Assembly (NCBI GenBank): GCA_965205385.1
Contig: CBDBGS010000007.1
Coordinates: forward strand, 310,001 to 374,000
From: CATOSP01 sp965205385
GTDB lineage: Bacteria > Chloroflexota > Dehalococcoidia > Lucifugimonadales > UBA3495
Length of the DNA: 64,000 nucleotides
Direction of reading: 5' to 3'
Both the position numbers and the translations under genes were made by a program. Below the pieces are notes generated by a model. The model saw nothing but the letters and a program-made list of their open reading frames with translations. It did no database searches and was not told the DNA's origin. This document shows positions 25,002 to 32,927 of this stretch, piece by piece (the first letter of the stretch is position 1; each line of letters begins with the position of its first letter).

Positions 25002-26897
25002 TTGGTTCGCGACCTGGCCGTGATAATGGCCGTGGCCGGGGTCGCCCTAATCATCTTCCGTCTTGTCCGGATGCCCCCGGTCCTCGGCTACCTCGCCGCC
25101 GGGACTCTCATTGGCCCTTTCACAGTGTGGAGTCCGTTAGTCGAGGACCTGGACACGATTCGCCTGCTTGCCGACCTGGGACTGGTGCTACTCCTCTTCG
25201 GAATAGGTCTCGGTGTGGGGTGGCAACGCATCCGGAGCGTGGGCAGCAGCGTGGTCATCATCGGACTGGTGGAGATGACCATCATGTTCGCGCTGGGCTT
25301 CGAGATGGCCAACCTGTTGGGCTGGTCCAAGACCGAGGGCGTCTTCCTGGGAGCGGCGTTGTCAATCAGCAGTTCGGCCATCTTGATGACCATGCTTCGG
25401 GAATCCGGGGAATTGCTACAGACCCGTGGGCAATTAATCGTCGGAATCCTGGTCATCGAAGACATTGCCGCGGTGATATTGCTGACGGTCCTCACGGGCG
25501 TGGCCACCAGTGGCGAAACCGACCTTGGTTCCATAGTCGTGCTGGCGGTGAAGCTGGCCACCTTCGGGGCGGTAGCCCTGGTGGTCGGGGCCCTGGTTGC
25601 TCCGCGGGTCGTGGGATTCGTAAACGGGTTCCAATCGCAAGAGGCCCTGCTCATAACCGGACTTGCGATGTGCTTCGGCCTGGCGCTAATTGCGGGTCAA
25701 CTCGGGCTTTCCCCAGCCGTCGGCGCGTTCCTGATTGGAGCGGTGCTCGGCGACACCGATCACGCCGAGGAGATGGACCGGATCATGGGACCGGTCCGGG
25801 ACATGTTCGCCGCCATCTTCTTCGTCTCCATCGGACTTCTGATGGACCTCTCCGTGGCGGCGGACTTCATCCTTCCAACTCTGATCGTGGCGGCGGTATT
25901 CATCGTGGGGAAGGTGCTTGCCGACACCCTGGGCACGTTACTTGCGGGACACAGCGGCAAGGAGTCGCTGGACGTGGGACTGGGTATGCCCCAGGTGGGA
26001 GAGTTCTCGCTGGCCATGGTGCGGGTCGGAGTCGAAACGGCGGCCATCGGCAGCTTCCTCTATCCCGTGATGACCGGCGCAACCGCAATTACCGCGCTGG
26101 TGTACCCGTTCCTGTTTCGCGGGACAAATCTGATAGCCGGTTTCCTGGACCGGCGTTCGCCCAGGTTGCTCAAGCTATACGGGAGCGGCCTGGTCCTGGC
26201 CTTGGCTGCGCTAAGAAGCGCTTTCCATTTCCATAGTCCGAGAGCGCGCCGGATTCAACGCAGCAACCGGCTCATCTTGCTGAACATGGGAATAATCAGC
26301 CTCTTCATCGCCATTGGCACGGGTAGCCTGCACTTCACGCCTCAGTTGGCCCACTTTTTTCATTTGCCGGAAAACGTCGTCGGGCTGGCTATCGGAGGCA
26401 CGGCCCTGGCTCTGTCCGTGCCTCCCGCGCTACAGGTCTGGAAGTCGCTGCGAACGCTCAGCGACGGCATAGTAGGTTACGTCTTGCCGAGACGGCTCCG
26501 CGCCTCCGAAATCCTGCGGGGGCGGAACATGCACGTGATCTTGCGTGACAGCATCGCGATTCCGCTCCTTCTGCTGCCCGCGATCTGGAGCATCCCCCTT
26601 GTCTCGCGATTGCTCTCAATGGGCATACTGGTAACGCCGCTGGCAATCGCGATGGCGGCGGGCTTGGTCGCTGGCCTGGCCATCGCCGCGTTTCAAATCC
26701 ATCACTTACTGGAGCGCACCTTCATTCACACCTTCCTGGGTCCAGATGAGTTGGAATACCGTGACGAGCCCGACCCTCACTACGTCGACGACGACCAGTA
26801 CGTATATATCGACGACCAAGTCTCCCCGGAATACACCTACAGCATCGACGCCGAACCGTCGGCTGAACTCTCGATGGGGGACGACGAAGGCTGTTAG
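25002..26897 (+). CDS. CPA2-family cation/proton antiporter
   Basis: A 631-residue membrane protein of the KefB/NhaP-like CPA2 family exchanging Na+ or K+ for H+. Typical segments are RMPPVLGYLAAGTLIGP, LADLGLVLLLFGIGL, ALSISSSAILMTML, QLIVGILVIEDIAAV (with the ED ion-binding pair) and GLSPAVGAFLIGAVLGDT. Thirteen or so helices precede a second hydrophobic block (residues 420-575) and a very acidic tail of about 50 residues, without an RCK/TrkA-N domain. The start used is TTG 25002; the frame is open further upstream to an ATT, so the N-terminus is uncertain. Confidence 0.85.
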   Translation: MVRDLAVIMAVAGVALIIFRLVRMPPVLGYLAAGTLIGPFTVWSPLVEDLDTIRLLADLGLVLLLFGIGLGVGWQRIRSVGSSVVIIGLVEMTIMFALGFEMANLLGWSKTEGVFLGAALSISSSAILMTMLRESGELLQTRGQLIVGILVIEDIAAVILLTVLTGVATSGETDLGSIVVLAVKLATFGAVALVVGALVAPRVVGFVNGFQSQEALLITGLAMCFGLALIAGQLGLSPAVGAFLIGAVLGDTDHAEEMDRIMGPVRDMFAAIFFVSIGLLMDLSVAADFILPTLIVAAVFIVGKVLADTLGTLLAGHSGKESLDVGLGMPQVGEFSLAMVRVGVETAAIGSFLYPVMTGATAITALVYPFLFRGTNLIAGFLDRRSPRLLKLYGSGLVLALAALRSAFHFHSPRARRIQRSNRLILLNMGIISLFIAIGTGSLHFTPQLAHFFHLPENVVGLAIGGTALALSVPPALQVWKSLRTLSDGIVGYVLPRRLRASEILRGRNMHVILRDSIAIPLLLLPAIWSIPLVSRLLSMGILVTPLAIAMAAGLVAGLAIAAFQIHHLLERTFIHTFLGPDELEYRDEPDPHYVDDDQYVYIDDQVSPEYTYSIDAEPSAELSMGDDEGC

Positions 26898-26955
26898 CAT
26901 TGGTCGTAGAAGAGCGCGAATGTTAGAATAGCCCAACGGCCACCGGAGGTTTTCC

Positions 26956-27888
26956 ATGCGCATCTGCTCGTTCCTCCCCAGCGCGACCGAAATTGTCTAC
27001 GAACTCGGCCTAGAAGACCAACTTTTCGGCGTCACCCACGAATGTGACTTCCCGCCCGACGCGGCACGCAAGCCCCATGTGGTCCATAGCGTGTTTGACG
27101 GGATGGAGCCAACCAGCGCGGAGATCAACCGTGTGATATCCGAGCGCCTAGCCCAGGGACTCGGCATCTACGACATCGACCAGGAGATAATGAAGGCCGC
27201 CGAGCCCGACCTACTCCTGACCCAGGCCATCTGCGAGGTTTGAGCCATTTCCACTCGGCAGGTAGCCGAGGTAAGCGTCAGCCTTCCCAAAGAGCCCCAA
27301 GTCCTCTCTCTGGACCCACAATACCTGGGCGACGTGCTATCGGACATTCGCGGCGTTGCCCACGCCACCGGCACCGAGGAGAAGGGCGAACTCATCACCG
27401 CCCGGATGCAAAAACGCATCGACGCCGTGGCCAGCCGCGCCGCCCTGGCGAACAACGCTCCACGTGTCCTACACGTGGAATGGGTCGATCCCCTGTTCTG
27501 TGGTGGTCACTGGGTGCCCGAGATGGTGGAGATAGCCGGAGGGGAAAACTGCTTCGGCGATAAGGAAACGGGTTCATTCCAGATGGAATGGGACGCGATT
27601 GTGGAAAGCCAGCCCGAAGTCATCATCTTCATGCCCTGCGGCTTTGACGTAAAACGCGCTCTGCAGGACGTGCCCATCCTGACCGCTCGCGAGGGGTGGG
27701 ACACACTGCCCGCGGTTAAGAACCAGAGGGTGTATGTGATCGACGCCAGCGCCTATACCAGCCGGTCGGGGCCGCGATTGGTGACCGGGCTGGAAATCAT
27801 GGCGGAGATGATTCATCCGGAGCTGTTTTCGGGGATGGTGCCGGAGTTTGGAGCGGCCAAGATTTACGGATCGCTGGTGAAGGTCTAG
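26956..27888 (+). CDS. BtuF-like cobalamin-binding protein, apparent selenoprotein (TGA codon 96)
   Basis: Periplasmic-binding-fold protein of the BtuF-like group (COG0614 type) without a signal peptide. MRICSFLPSATEIVYELGLEDQL and THECDFPPDA open it; GGHWVPEMVEIAGGENC, IIFMPCGFDVKRAL and YTSRSGPRLVTGLEI close it. The frame meets TGA at 27241-27243 after TQAICEV and continues AISTRQVAEVSVSLP for 214 more codons to TAG 27888, 310 residues in all. Relatives read TQELCEVCAVS here, so the TGA replaces the second Cys of CEVC. A six-bp hairpin with AGGTA loop follows at SECIS distance. Selenocysteine is the best reading; the alternative is a nonsense-split gene. Confidence 0.85.
27254..27270 (+). 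promoter_or_regulatory. Candidate bacterial SECIS element (BtuF-like gene)
   Basis: CTCGGC (27254-27259) pairs perfectly with GCCGAG (27265-27270); the loop is AGGTA. The loop starts 16 bases after the TGA, against 17 in Escherichia coli fdhF whose loop is AGGUCU. Length, position and the AGGU loop all fit a SelB-binding minihelix. Confidence 0.75.
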
Positions 27889-27930
27889 ACCGGAGCGGTT
27901 AGCGCCGGCGGATAGACCTAGCGGATAGAC

Positions 27931-28614
27931 TTAGTTGAGGCGCGGGCCCTTGAACGGGTTCCGCTTCGCCACCTCTTCCCCCAGGGCCTCGTTGCCGCGT
28001 TTTATCAAGGGGACAAGGCGTTCGAGCCTTTCCTTGGCGGTGGAGGACTCCAGGAGTTGTTGCCGGATGTCCGTCGGCAGGGGGATGCTGGTGACTAGAG
28101 CCGACGCCACTGAGAAAGAAAGCTCGACCGGCTCCGCAGGGACATCGGGTTGGGCGGTCCAACCGCCGGACAGGGCGGTCAGCATCCTCAGGAACTCGGC
28201 GTACTCGGGGCTGATTTCCGCGATCACGCTCGATGGGTCATCCCCGGCCTCTTCCTCCACGTACCTGATCTCCGCGGCCACGTGGGGGACCCTCTGGAAG
28301 ATGTCCACCACCTCGAACCGACGCTCGCCACGGGTCATTATGTTCAGGCGGCCTTCTTCGAGCGTTTCCGATTGGATGATCCTGGCGGTAGTGCCGATCC
28401 TGACGGGCTCCGCCGGGTCGCCAACCTCGCGGCCCTCTTGAATAAGGACGATGCCGAAGGGCTCGCCCAGCTCCAGGCATTCCCCGATCATTGCCTTGTA
28501 CCGCTCCTCGAAGATGTGGAGCGGCATGGGCATGGTGGGGAACAGGACGACGTTCAAGGGGAAGAGGGGGATACGGACCAGTTCGCCCAAAGGCGTATCT
28601 TCTGGGGTGGACAT
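27931..28614 (-). CDS. Stand-alone LON N-terminal (substrate-binding) domain protein
   Basis: A 227-residue protein related to the N-terminal domain of Lon protease, without the AAA+ or Ser-Lys protease parts. Characteristic text is LVRIPLFPLNVVLFPTMPMPLHIFEERYKAMIGEC and GIVLIQEGREVGDPAEPVRIGTTARI. Start is ATG 28614 (MSTPEDTPLG). Such proteins are common in bacteria and may act in substrate recognition or peptidase regulation, but the role is unknown. Convergent with the BtuF-like gene. Confidence 0.88.
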   Translation of the reverse strand: MSTPEDTPLGELVRIPLFPLNVVLFPTMPMPLHIFEERYKAMIGECLELGEPFGIVLIQEGREVGDPAEPVRIGTTARIIQSETLEEGRLNIMTRGERRFEVVDIFQRVPHVAAEIRYVEEEAGDDPSSVIAEISPEYAEFLRMLTALSGGWTAQPDVPAEPVELSFSVASALVTSIPLPTDIRQQLLESSTAKERLERLVPLIKRGNEALGEEVAKRNPFKGPRLN

Positions 28615-28748
28615 GGTAGGCCTGAGTATATGCCCAGGCAGGCGGCAGCACAAGCGCACCGGATTTGCTAAATTGCGCTAATCCCAGTTAAGCTTGTGGC
28701 CAAGTAGGACTGGCCGAGGGCTCCGCCCAGACCATCGGAGTGCACCCT

Positions 28749-28961
28749 ATGGACTCAACATACATGGCGGTAATCAAACAGAATGCCGATTGGTGGATCG
28801 GTTGGGTGGAAGAAGTCCCCGGCGTGAACGCGCAGGCCGCCACCAAGGAAGAGTTAATGGAAGACCTGCGATCAGCCCTCACCGAAGCCTTAGAAATGAA
28901 CCGGGCCGATGCGCTAATAGCCGCCGAAAGCGACTACGAAGAGGTCGCCCTACAAGTGTGA
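28749..28961 (+). CDS. hicB: HicB-like antitoxin
   Basis: A 70-residue protein from ATG 28749 (MDSTYMAVIKQ); GTG 28740 is an alternative. The pattern YMAVIKQNADWWIGWVEEVPGVNAQAATKEELMEDLRSALTEAL is the partial RNase H-like HicB fold, here of the short type lacking a clear DNA-binding C-terminus. It overlaps the hicA start by four bases. It should neutralise the HicA RNase. Confidence 0.85.
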   Translation: MDSTYMAVIKQNADWWIGWVEEVPGVNAQAATKEELMEDLRSALTEALEMNRADALIAAESDYEEVALQV

Positions 28962-29149
28962 GGCGCCGTAGTGTCCTTGCCTATCTCAGATCTCATGGTT
29001 GCGAGTTGGTCAGAGAAGGTCGAAGGCACTCCTGGTGGGGAAATCCACAGAATAATCGCCGAACGACGGTACCCAGGCACAACGAGATCGACGAATTCCT
29101 GGTCCGAAAGATATGCCGTGACCTCGGAATCCCTGAACACAGGCCTTAG
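28958..29149 (+). CDS. hicA: HicA-like mRNA interferase toxin
   Basis: A 63-residue protein from GTG 28958 that overlaps the end of hicB (GTGTGA). VLAYLRSHGCELVREGRRHSWW, then RRTTVPRHNEIDEFLVRKICRDLGI, is the HicA dsRNA-binding-like fold with the catalytic His in RRHSWW. The gene order antitoxin then toxin is reversed from many hicAB operons but common. A GNAT gene follows after two bases. Confidence 0.85.
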   Translation: MRRRSVLAYLRSHGCELVREGRRHSWWGNPQNNRRTTVPRHNEIDEFLVRKICRDLGIPEHRP

Positions 29150-29151
29150 TT

Positions 29152-29667
29152 ATGGAAATCCGGATAGACCCGTGGAAATTGCGACCCTGGCAGCCCGGAG
29201 ACGTGGATGCACTCGTCAAGTACGCCAACAACTACGCAATTTGGAGAAATCTGAGAGACACGTTCCCTCACCCGTACACCGAGACCGACGCCAGGGAATG
29301 GTCCCAACGTCCGAACCAGAGTGAGCCCTTGACTAACCTCGCCATCGCCACCGCGGATGAGGCCATCGGCAGCATCGGGCTCACGCTGCAAGACGAAGTC
29401 CACTTCCGGTCCGGCGAGGTGGGTTACTGGCTCGGTGAACCATTCTGGGGACAGGGCATAGCTACCAGGGCGTTGCGCGCCTTCTCCGAATACGCCTTCG
29501 CAAATTTTGACCTCGTGCGGCTTTACGCCATCGTGTTCGCATGGAATCCCGCATCAGCCCGCGTTCTGGAGAAGGCCGGGTTCAACTTCGAAGCGAGGAT
29601 GCGAAACAGCGCCACCAAGGCTGGCAGCACGGTCGACGAATTCTTGTACGCACTCGTAAGAGAATAG
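29152..29667 (+). CDS. GNAT N-acetyltransferase (RimJ/RimL type)
   Basis: A 171-residue acetyl-CoA-dependent acetyltransferase. LRPWQPGDVDALVKYAN opens the fold; GSIGLTLQDEVHFRSGEVGYWLGEPFWGQGIATRAL contains the acetyl-CoA loop, and NPASARVLEKAGFNFEAR the closing signature. Typical substrates are protein N-termini or small amines. It sits directly behind hicA and before the carbamoylase gene. Confidence 0.9.
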   Translation: MEIRIDPWKLRPWQPGDVDALVKYANNYAIWRNLRDTFPHPYTETDAREWSQRPNQSEPLTNLAIATADEAIGSIGLTLQDEVHFRSGEVGYWLGEPFWGQGIATRALRAFSEYAFANFDLVRLYAIVFAWNPASARVLEKAGFNFEARMRNSATKAGSTVDEFLYALVRE

Positions 29668-29686
29668 CAATGAAGGACCTGCCATC

Positions 29687-30925
29687 GTGACGCAACCAAC
29701 CATTGACGGCGACCGCCTCAACCGCACTCTCCAGGAGTTGGGGAAGATCGGGGACTCGCCATTGGGAATGCAGCGGATCGCCTTTTCCCCGGAAGACATC
29801 TCCGGGCGCGAATACACCATTTCCTTAATGCATAAAGCCGAGCTCGAGACCCGGATAGACCCCGCGGGCAACATCATCGGCAGGAAAGAGGGCGCGGTCG
29901 CCGGACTTCCCGCCATCGCCATGGGGTCTCACACCGACACCGTTCCCAGCGGAGGGAAGTACGACGGCGCGCTTGGGGTCATGGGAGGGATCGAGTGCGT
30001 ACAAACACTGGTAGACGCCGGGCAATCTCTTCGGCATCCTGTCGAGGTGATCGTCTTCACCAATGAAGAGGGCACACGGTTCCATCGCTGGCTCATCGGC
30101 AGCAGGGCGATGGCGGGCCAGTTATTGGAGGAAGACCTGGCGGCGGTTGACGACGAAGGGGTGAGCCTGGCCAGCCGGATGGCCGACATCGGCGGCGACC
30201 TATCCAGGGTGGAAGAAGCTCGCAGGACCAGAGACGAGTTCGCGGCATATTTCGAACTGCACATAGAGCAAGGTCCGGAACTGCACCAGTCCGGTGTGCC
30301 CATAGGCGTCGTAACCGGCATCACCGGCAGGGGTATGTTCGAGGTGGAATTCCGGGGCAAGTCCAACCACGCCGGAACGACCCCCATGCCGTCTCGTCGA
30401 GACGCCTTGGTCAGCGCGTCCAGATTGGTCTTGGAAGTCCAACGGATCGCGGCGGACTCGGAAGTTTGCCGTGTGGCGACCGCGGGCGCGATTCACGCGC
30501 ATCCCAACGCGGTCAACGTAATCCCAGGTCACGTGCGCGTCGGAGTGGAGTTCCGCGACATTCAGATTTCCGCCCTAGACGCGGCGGAAGCTGAGTTGCG
30601 CAGGGCTGCGGACTCCATCGCGTCGGACGACCAGGTCTCCGTGGAAATACACCGGCAACGGCACACCGAGGGAGTCCCCATCACGCCCGAAATGCAGGCG
30701 TTGGTTGAAGAAGCAGCCAGGATATCCGGTTTTGCCTCGCAGCGTGTGCCGTCCGGGGCGGGCCATGACGCCCAGGCTATCGCCGCAATCACGGATATGG
30801 CGATGGTGTTCGTGCCCAGCATTGACGGCATCAGCCATGCTCCGGAGGAATACTCTACCCCCGAAGCCTGCGCCAACGGAACGCAGGTCCTATTGAACCT
30901 GCTGCTGCTGGCAGACCAGAGATAG
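29687..30925 (+). CDS. Zn-dependent hydantoinase/carbamoylase (M20 family amidase)
   Basis: A 412-residue amidase of the N-carbamoyl-L-amino acid hydrolase/allantoate amidohydrolase group. Metal ligands are in GSHTDTVPSGGKYDGALGV (His, Asp), FTNEEGTRF (Glu), ELHIEQGPEL (His) and SGAGHDAQAI (His). The dimerisation domain holds GKSNHAGTTPMPSRRDAL. GTG 29687 is used; no ATG is nearby. It likely hydrolyses an N-carbamoyl or ureido compound. Followed closely by CoxG-like and cyclase genes that may form a catabolic unit. Confidence 0.92.
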   Translation: MTQPTIDGDRLNRTLQELGKIGDSPLGMQRIAFSPEDISGREYTISLMHKAELETRIDPAGNIIGRKEGAVAGLPAIAMGSHTDTVPSGGKYDGALGVMGGIECVQTLVDAGQSLRHPVEVIVFTNEEGTRFHRWLIGSRAMAGQLLEEDLAAVDDEGVSLASRMADIGGDLSRVEEARRTRDEFAAYFELHIEQGPELHQSGVPIGVVTGITGRGMFEVEFRGKSNHAGTTPMPSRRDALVSASRLVLEVQRIAADSEVCRVATAGAIHAHPNAVNVIPGHVRVGVEFRDIQISALDAAEAELRRAADSIASDDQVSVEIHRQRHTEGVPITPEMQALVEEAARISGFASQRVPSGAGHDAQAIAAITDMAMVFVPSIDGISHAPEEYSTPEACANGTQVLLNLLLLADQR

Positions 30926-30949
30926 CGGCAACCCACAGGGAGTAGGTCC

Positions 30950-31384
30950 ATGAAGGTCTCAGGCAGCTACACGTTCAACGCTCCGGTCCAGAAGGTTTGG
31001 GAGGTATTGACCGACCCCTCCGTCTTGTCCGGCTGCATCCCCGGCTGTTCGGGGCTGGAGCCGTTGGGGGAGAATGAATACCAGGCCTCGTTGCTGGTTG
31101 GGATTGGGCCTGTCCGGGGCAACTACAACGCAAAGGTGGCCATACGGGACATGGTCCCTCACGACTCCTACAGGCTGGTCGTGGAAGGCAACGGCCCCTC
31201 GGGGTTCGCCAGCGGGGAGGCTAACATCAGACTGTCGGCCCAGGGAGACCAGACTATTGTAGCGGTGGACAGTGACGCCCAGGTGGGAGGCACAGTGGCG
31301 CGGGTCGGACAGCGGCTCATGGGCAGTGTGGCCAAGATGATGATGGACCAATTGTTCAGTTGTCTAAGAGACAAGGCAGCCTAG
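30950..31384 (+). CDS. CoxG/SRPBCC family protein
   Basis: A 144-residue SRPBCC-fold protein like CO dehydrogenase subunit G. MKVSGSYTFNAPVQKVWEVLTDPSVLSGCIPGC is diagnostic, with IGPVRGNYNAKVAIRDM and VGGTVARVGQRLMGSVAKMMMDQLF. CoxG-type proteins help recruit or mature Mo-containing hydroxylases at the membrane; here the nearest such enzyme is 29 kb away (59.8 kb), so a different lipid or hydrophobic ligand role is possible. Confidence 0.88.
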   Translation: MKVSGSYTFNAPVQKVWEVLTDPSVLSGCIPGCSGLEPLGENEYQASLLVGIGPVRGNYNAKVAIRDMVPHDSYRLVVEGNGPSGFASGEANIRLSAQGDQTIVAVDSDAQVGGTVARVGQRLMGSVAKMMMDQLFSCLRDKAA

Positions 31385-31404
31385 CCACGAAAGGAGAATG
31401 ACCC

Positions 31405-32322
31405 ATGGAGCGAAGAATACCTACCAAAGAAGAGGTCCTGGGATACCTGAAGGACGACCGGAACTGGGGCCGGTGGGGAAACGACGACCAGGTGGGCGCG
31501 GTGAACATGGTGACCGATGAAAAGCGCGCCGGCGCGGCCAGGCTGGTCCAAAAAGGCCGGGCGGTGACTTTGAGCCGGGAGTTCCCGGTCACCCCCGCGG
31601 CCAACAACCCAACGCCGGCGCTCCACTACATGCGCCGGGGCACCCGGCCCAACGGCGGCGGCTCGGCAACCGACTTTTACGGCATCTCCTACCACGGCCA
31701 GGCTACAACCCATCTCGATGCCCTGTGCCACGTCTGGGACGGTAACGGCATGTGGAACGGAAGGAACGCCGACGATGTCATCGAGTTCGACGGCGCCAAG
31801 TGGGGCTCCGTCGAGCATTGGAAGGAAGGGATCATCACCAGGGGCGTGCTCTTGGACGTGCCCCGGTTCAGAGGAACGGACTTCGTAACCCACGAAGAAC
31901 CCATCCACGGCTGGGAGCTTGAGGACGTTGCCAAGGCCGAGGGAATAACCCTGTCGCCCGGAGACGCCATCTGCGTTTACGGGGGGCGTGAGGCCTGGAA
32001 CCGTGTCAACCCTCTGTGGGGTTCGGACCCCAACGGCCACCGCGCCGGGTTGCACGCGTCCTGCCTGAAGTTCCTACGCGAGTCAGACTGTTGCCTGCTG
32101 GTCTGGGACATGATGGACTACCAGCCCAACGGCTATGACCTGCCCTGGTCGGTCCACGGCTCCATCTTTGCCTACGGCATTGGGCTGCTGGACAATGCCC
32201 TGTTGGAACCGCTGGCCCAGGTCTGCGCCGAAGAAAACCGCTGGGAGTTTATGCTCACCGTCAATCCGCTGCGGGTCGTAGGCGGCACCGGCTCACCGGT
32301 AAATCCCATCGCCCTGCTCTGA
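31405..32322 (+). CDS. Cyclase-family metal-dependent hydrolase
   Basis: A 305-residue member of the Cyclase (kynurenine formamidase-like) family. The metal motif appears as YHGQATTHLDALCHVWDG, with VLLDVPRFRG and SPGDAICVYGGREAW further on. Enzymes of this family open amides or lactones. ATG 31405 follows AAAGGAGAATGA at good spacing. Last gene of the set beginning with the GNAT or carbamoylase gene and followed by a terminator. Confidence 0.88.
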   Translation: MERRIPTKEEVLGYLKDDRNWGRWGNDDQVGAVNMVTDEKRAGAARLVQKGRAVTLSREFPVTPAANNPTPALHYMRRGTRPNGGGSATDFYGISYHGQATTHLDALCHVWDGNGMWNGRNADDVIEFDGAKWGSVEHWKEGIITRGVLLDVPRFRGTDFVTHEEPIHGWELEDVAKAEGITLSPGDAICVYGGREAWNRVNPLWGSDPNGHRAGLHASCLKFLRESDCCLLVWDMMDYQPNGYDLPWSVHGSIFAYGIGLLDNALLEPLAQVCAEENRWEFMLTVNPLRVVGGTGSPVNPIALL

Positions 32323-32361
32323 TCCTCAACCGCACCCGAATCCGCTTCTACGCAAGAAGAG

Positions 32362-32388
32362 CGCCTCCGGCCCGGGGCGTTCTTTTTT
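32362..32388 (+). terminator. Intrinsic terminator after cyclase gene
   Basis: CGCCTC (32362-32367) pairs with GGGGCG (32374-32379), one G-U, loop CGGCCC, followed by TTCTTTTTT. It ends the GNAT-carbamoylase-CoxG-cyclase run. The next 296 bases up to 32684 carry no evident gene. Confidence 0.75.
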
Positions 32389-32927
32389 GGTTTGGTGCGG
32401 AGGGATTCCCCAAATGTGCGGTGCAGACATGCGCGGTTGGGGGACTATTTTGGATAATTTTGCCTATTGACTCGGCGCGGAATGCTAGTCTATAGGACAG
32501 CGGTTTGCACGGAAGCCTACCGGTGAATGCGGAAAAAGACTGCAATATAGGAATACGTTAAACGATTAAGCGCATAAGTTGTCTGCATTTCGCCGAAGGA
32601 TTCCCTTGGAATCCAGGCCTATCGTGGATGGAATAGTCTGATCCCCAACCGGCACTAGTCATTACGCATTTCGGAGGTCTTAACATGAGGTATCGATGGC
32701 TGTCACGACCCCAACTTTGGGCATTCACCCTACTAGCCTTGGTCTTGGTCACCGCTGTTGCCTGCGGAACTGCTCAGGAGGCAGACACCACAAGCCCGGC
32801 TGATCAAGCAACAACCGCTGCCCCTGCCATGAGTGAAAATACTCCATCTTCAAGCGCCGGCGAGTCGATGGCCGCCACCGCCGTCCCTGAATCGACCGCG
32901 GTTCCAGACACCGCTGTGATGACGAGG

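Noticed and set aside
24845..26236. A 463-codon plus-strand frame overlapping the antiporter
   Set aside because: Its Arg/Gly/His-rich translation has no membrane or domain pattern; the overlapping frame is a convincing CPA2 antiporter.
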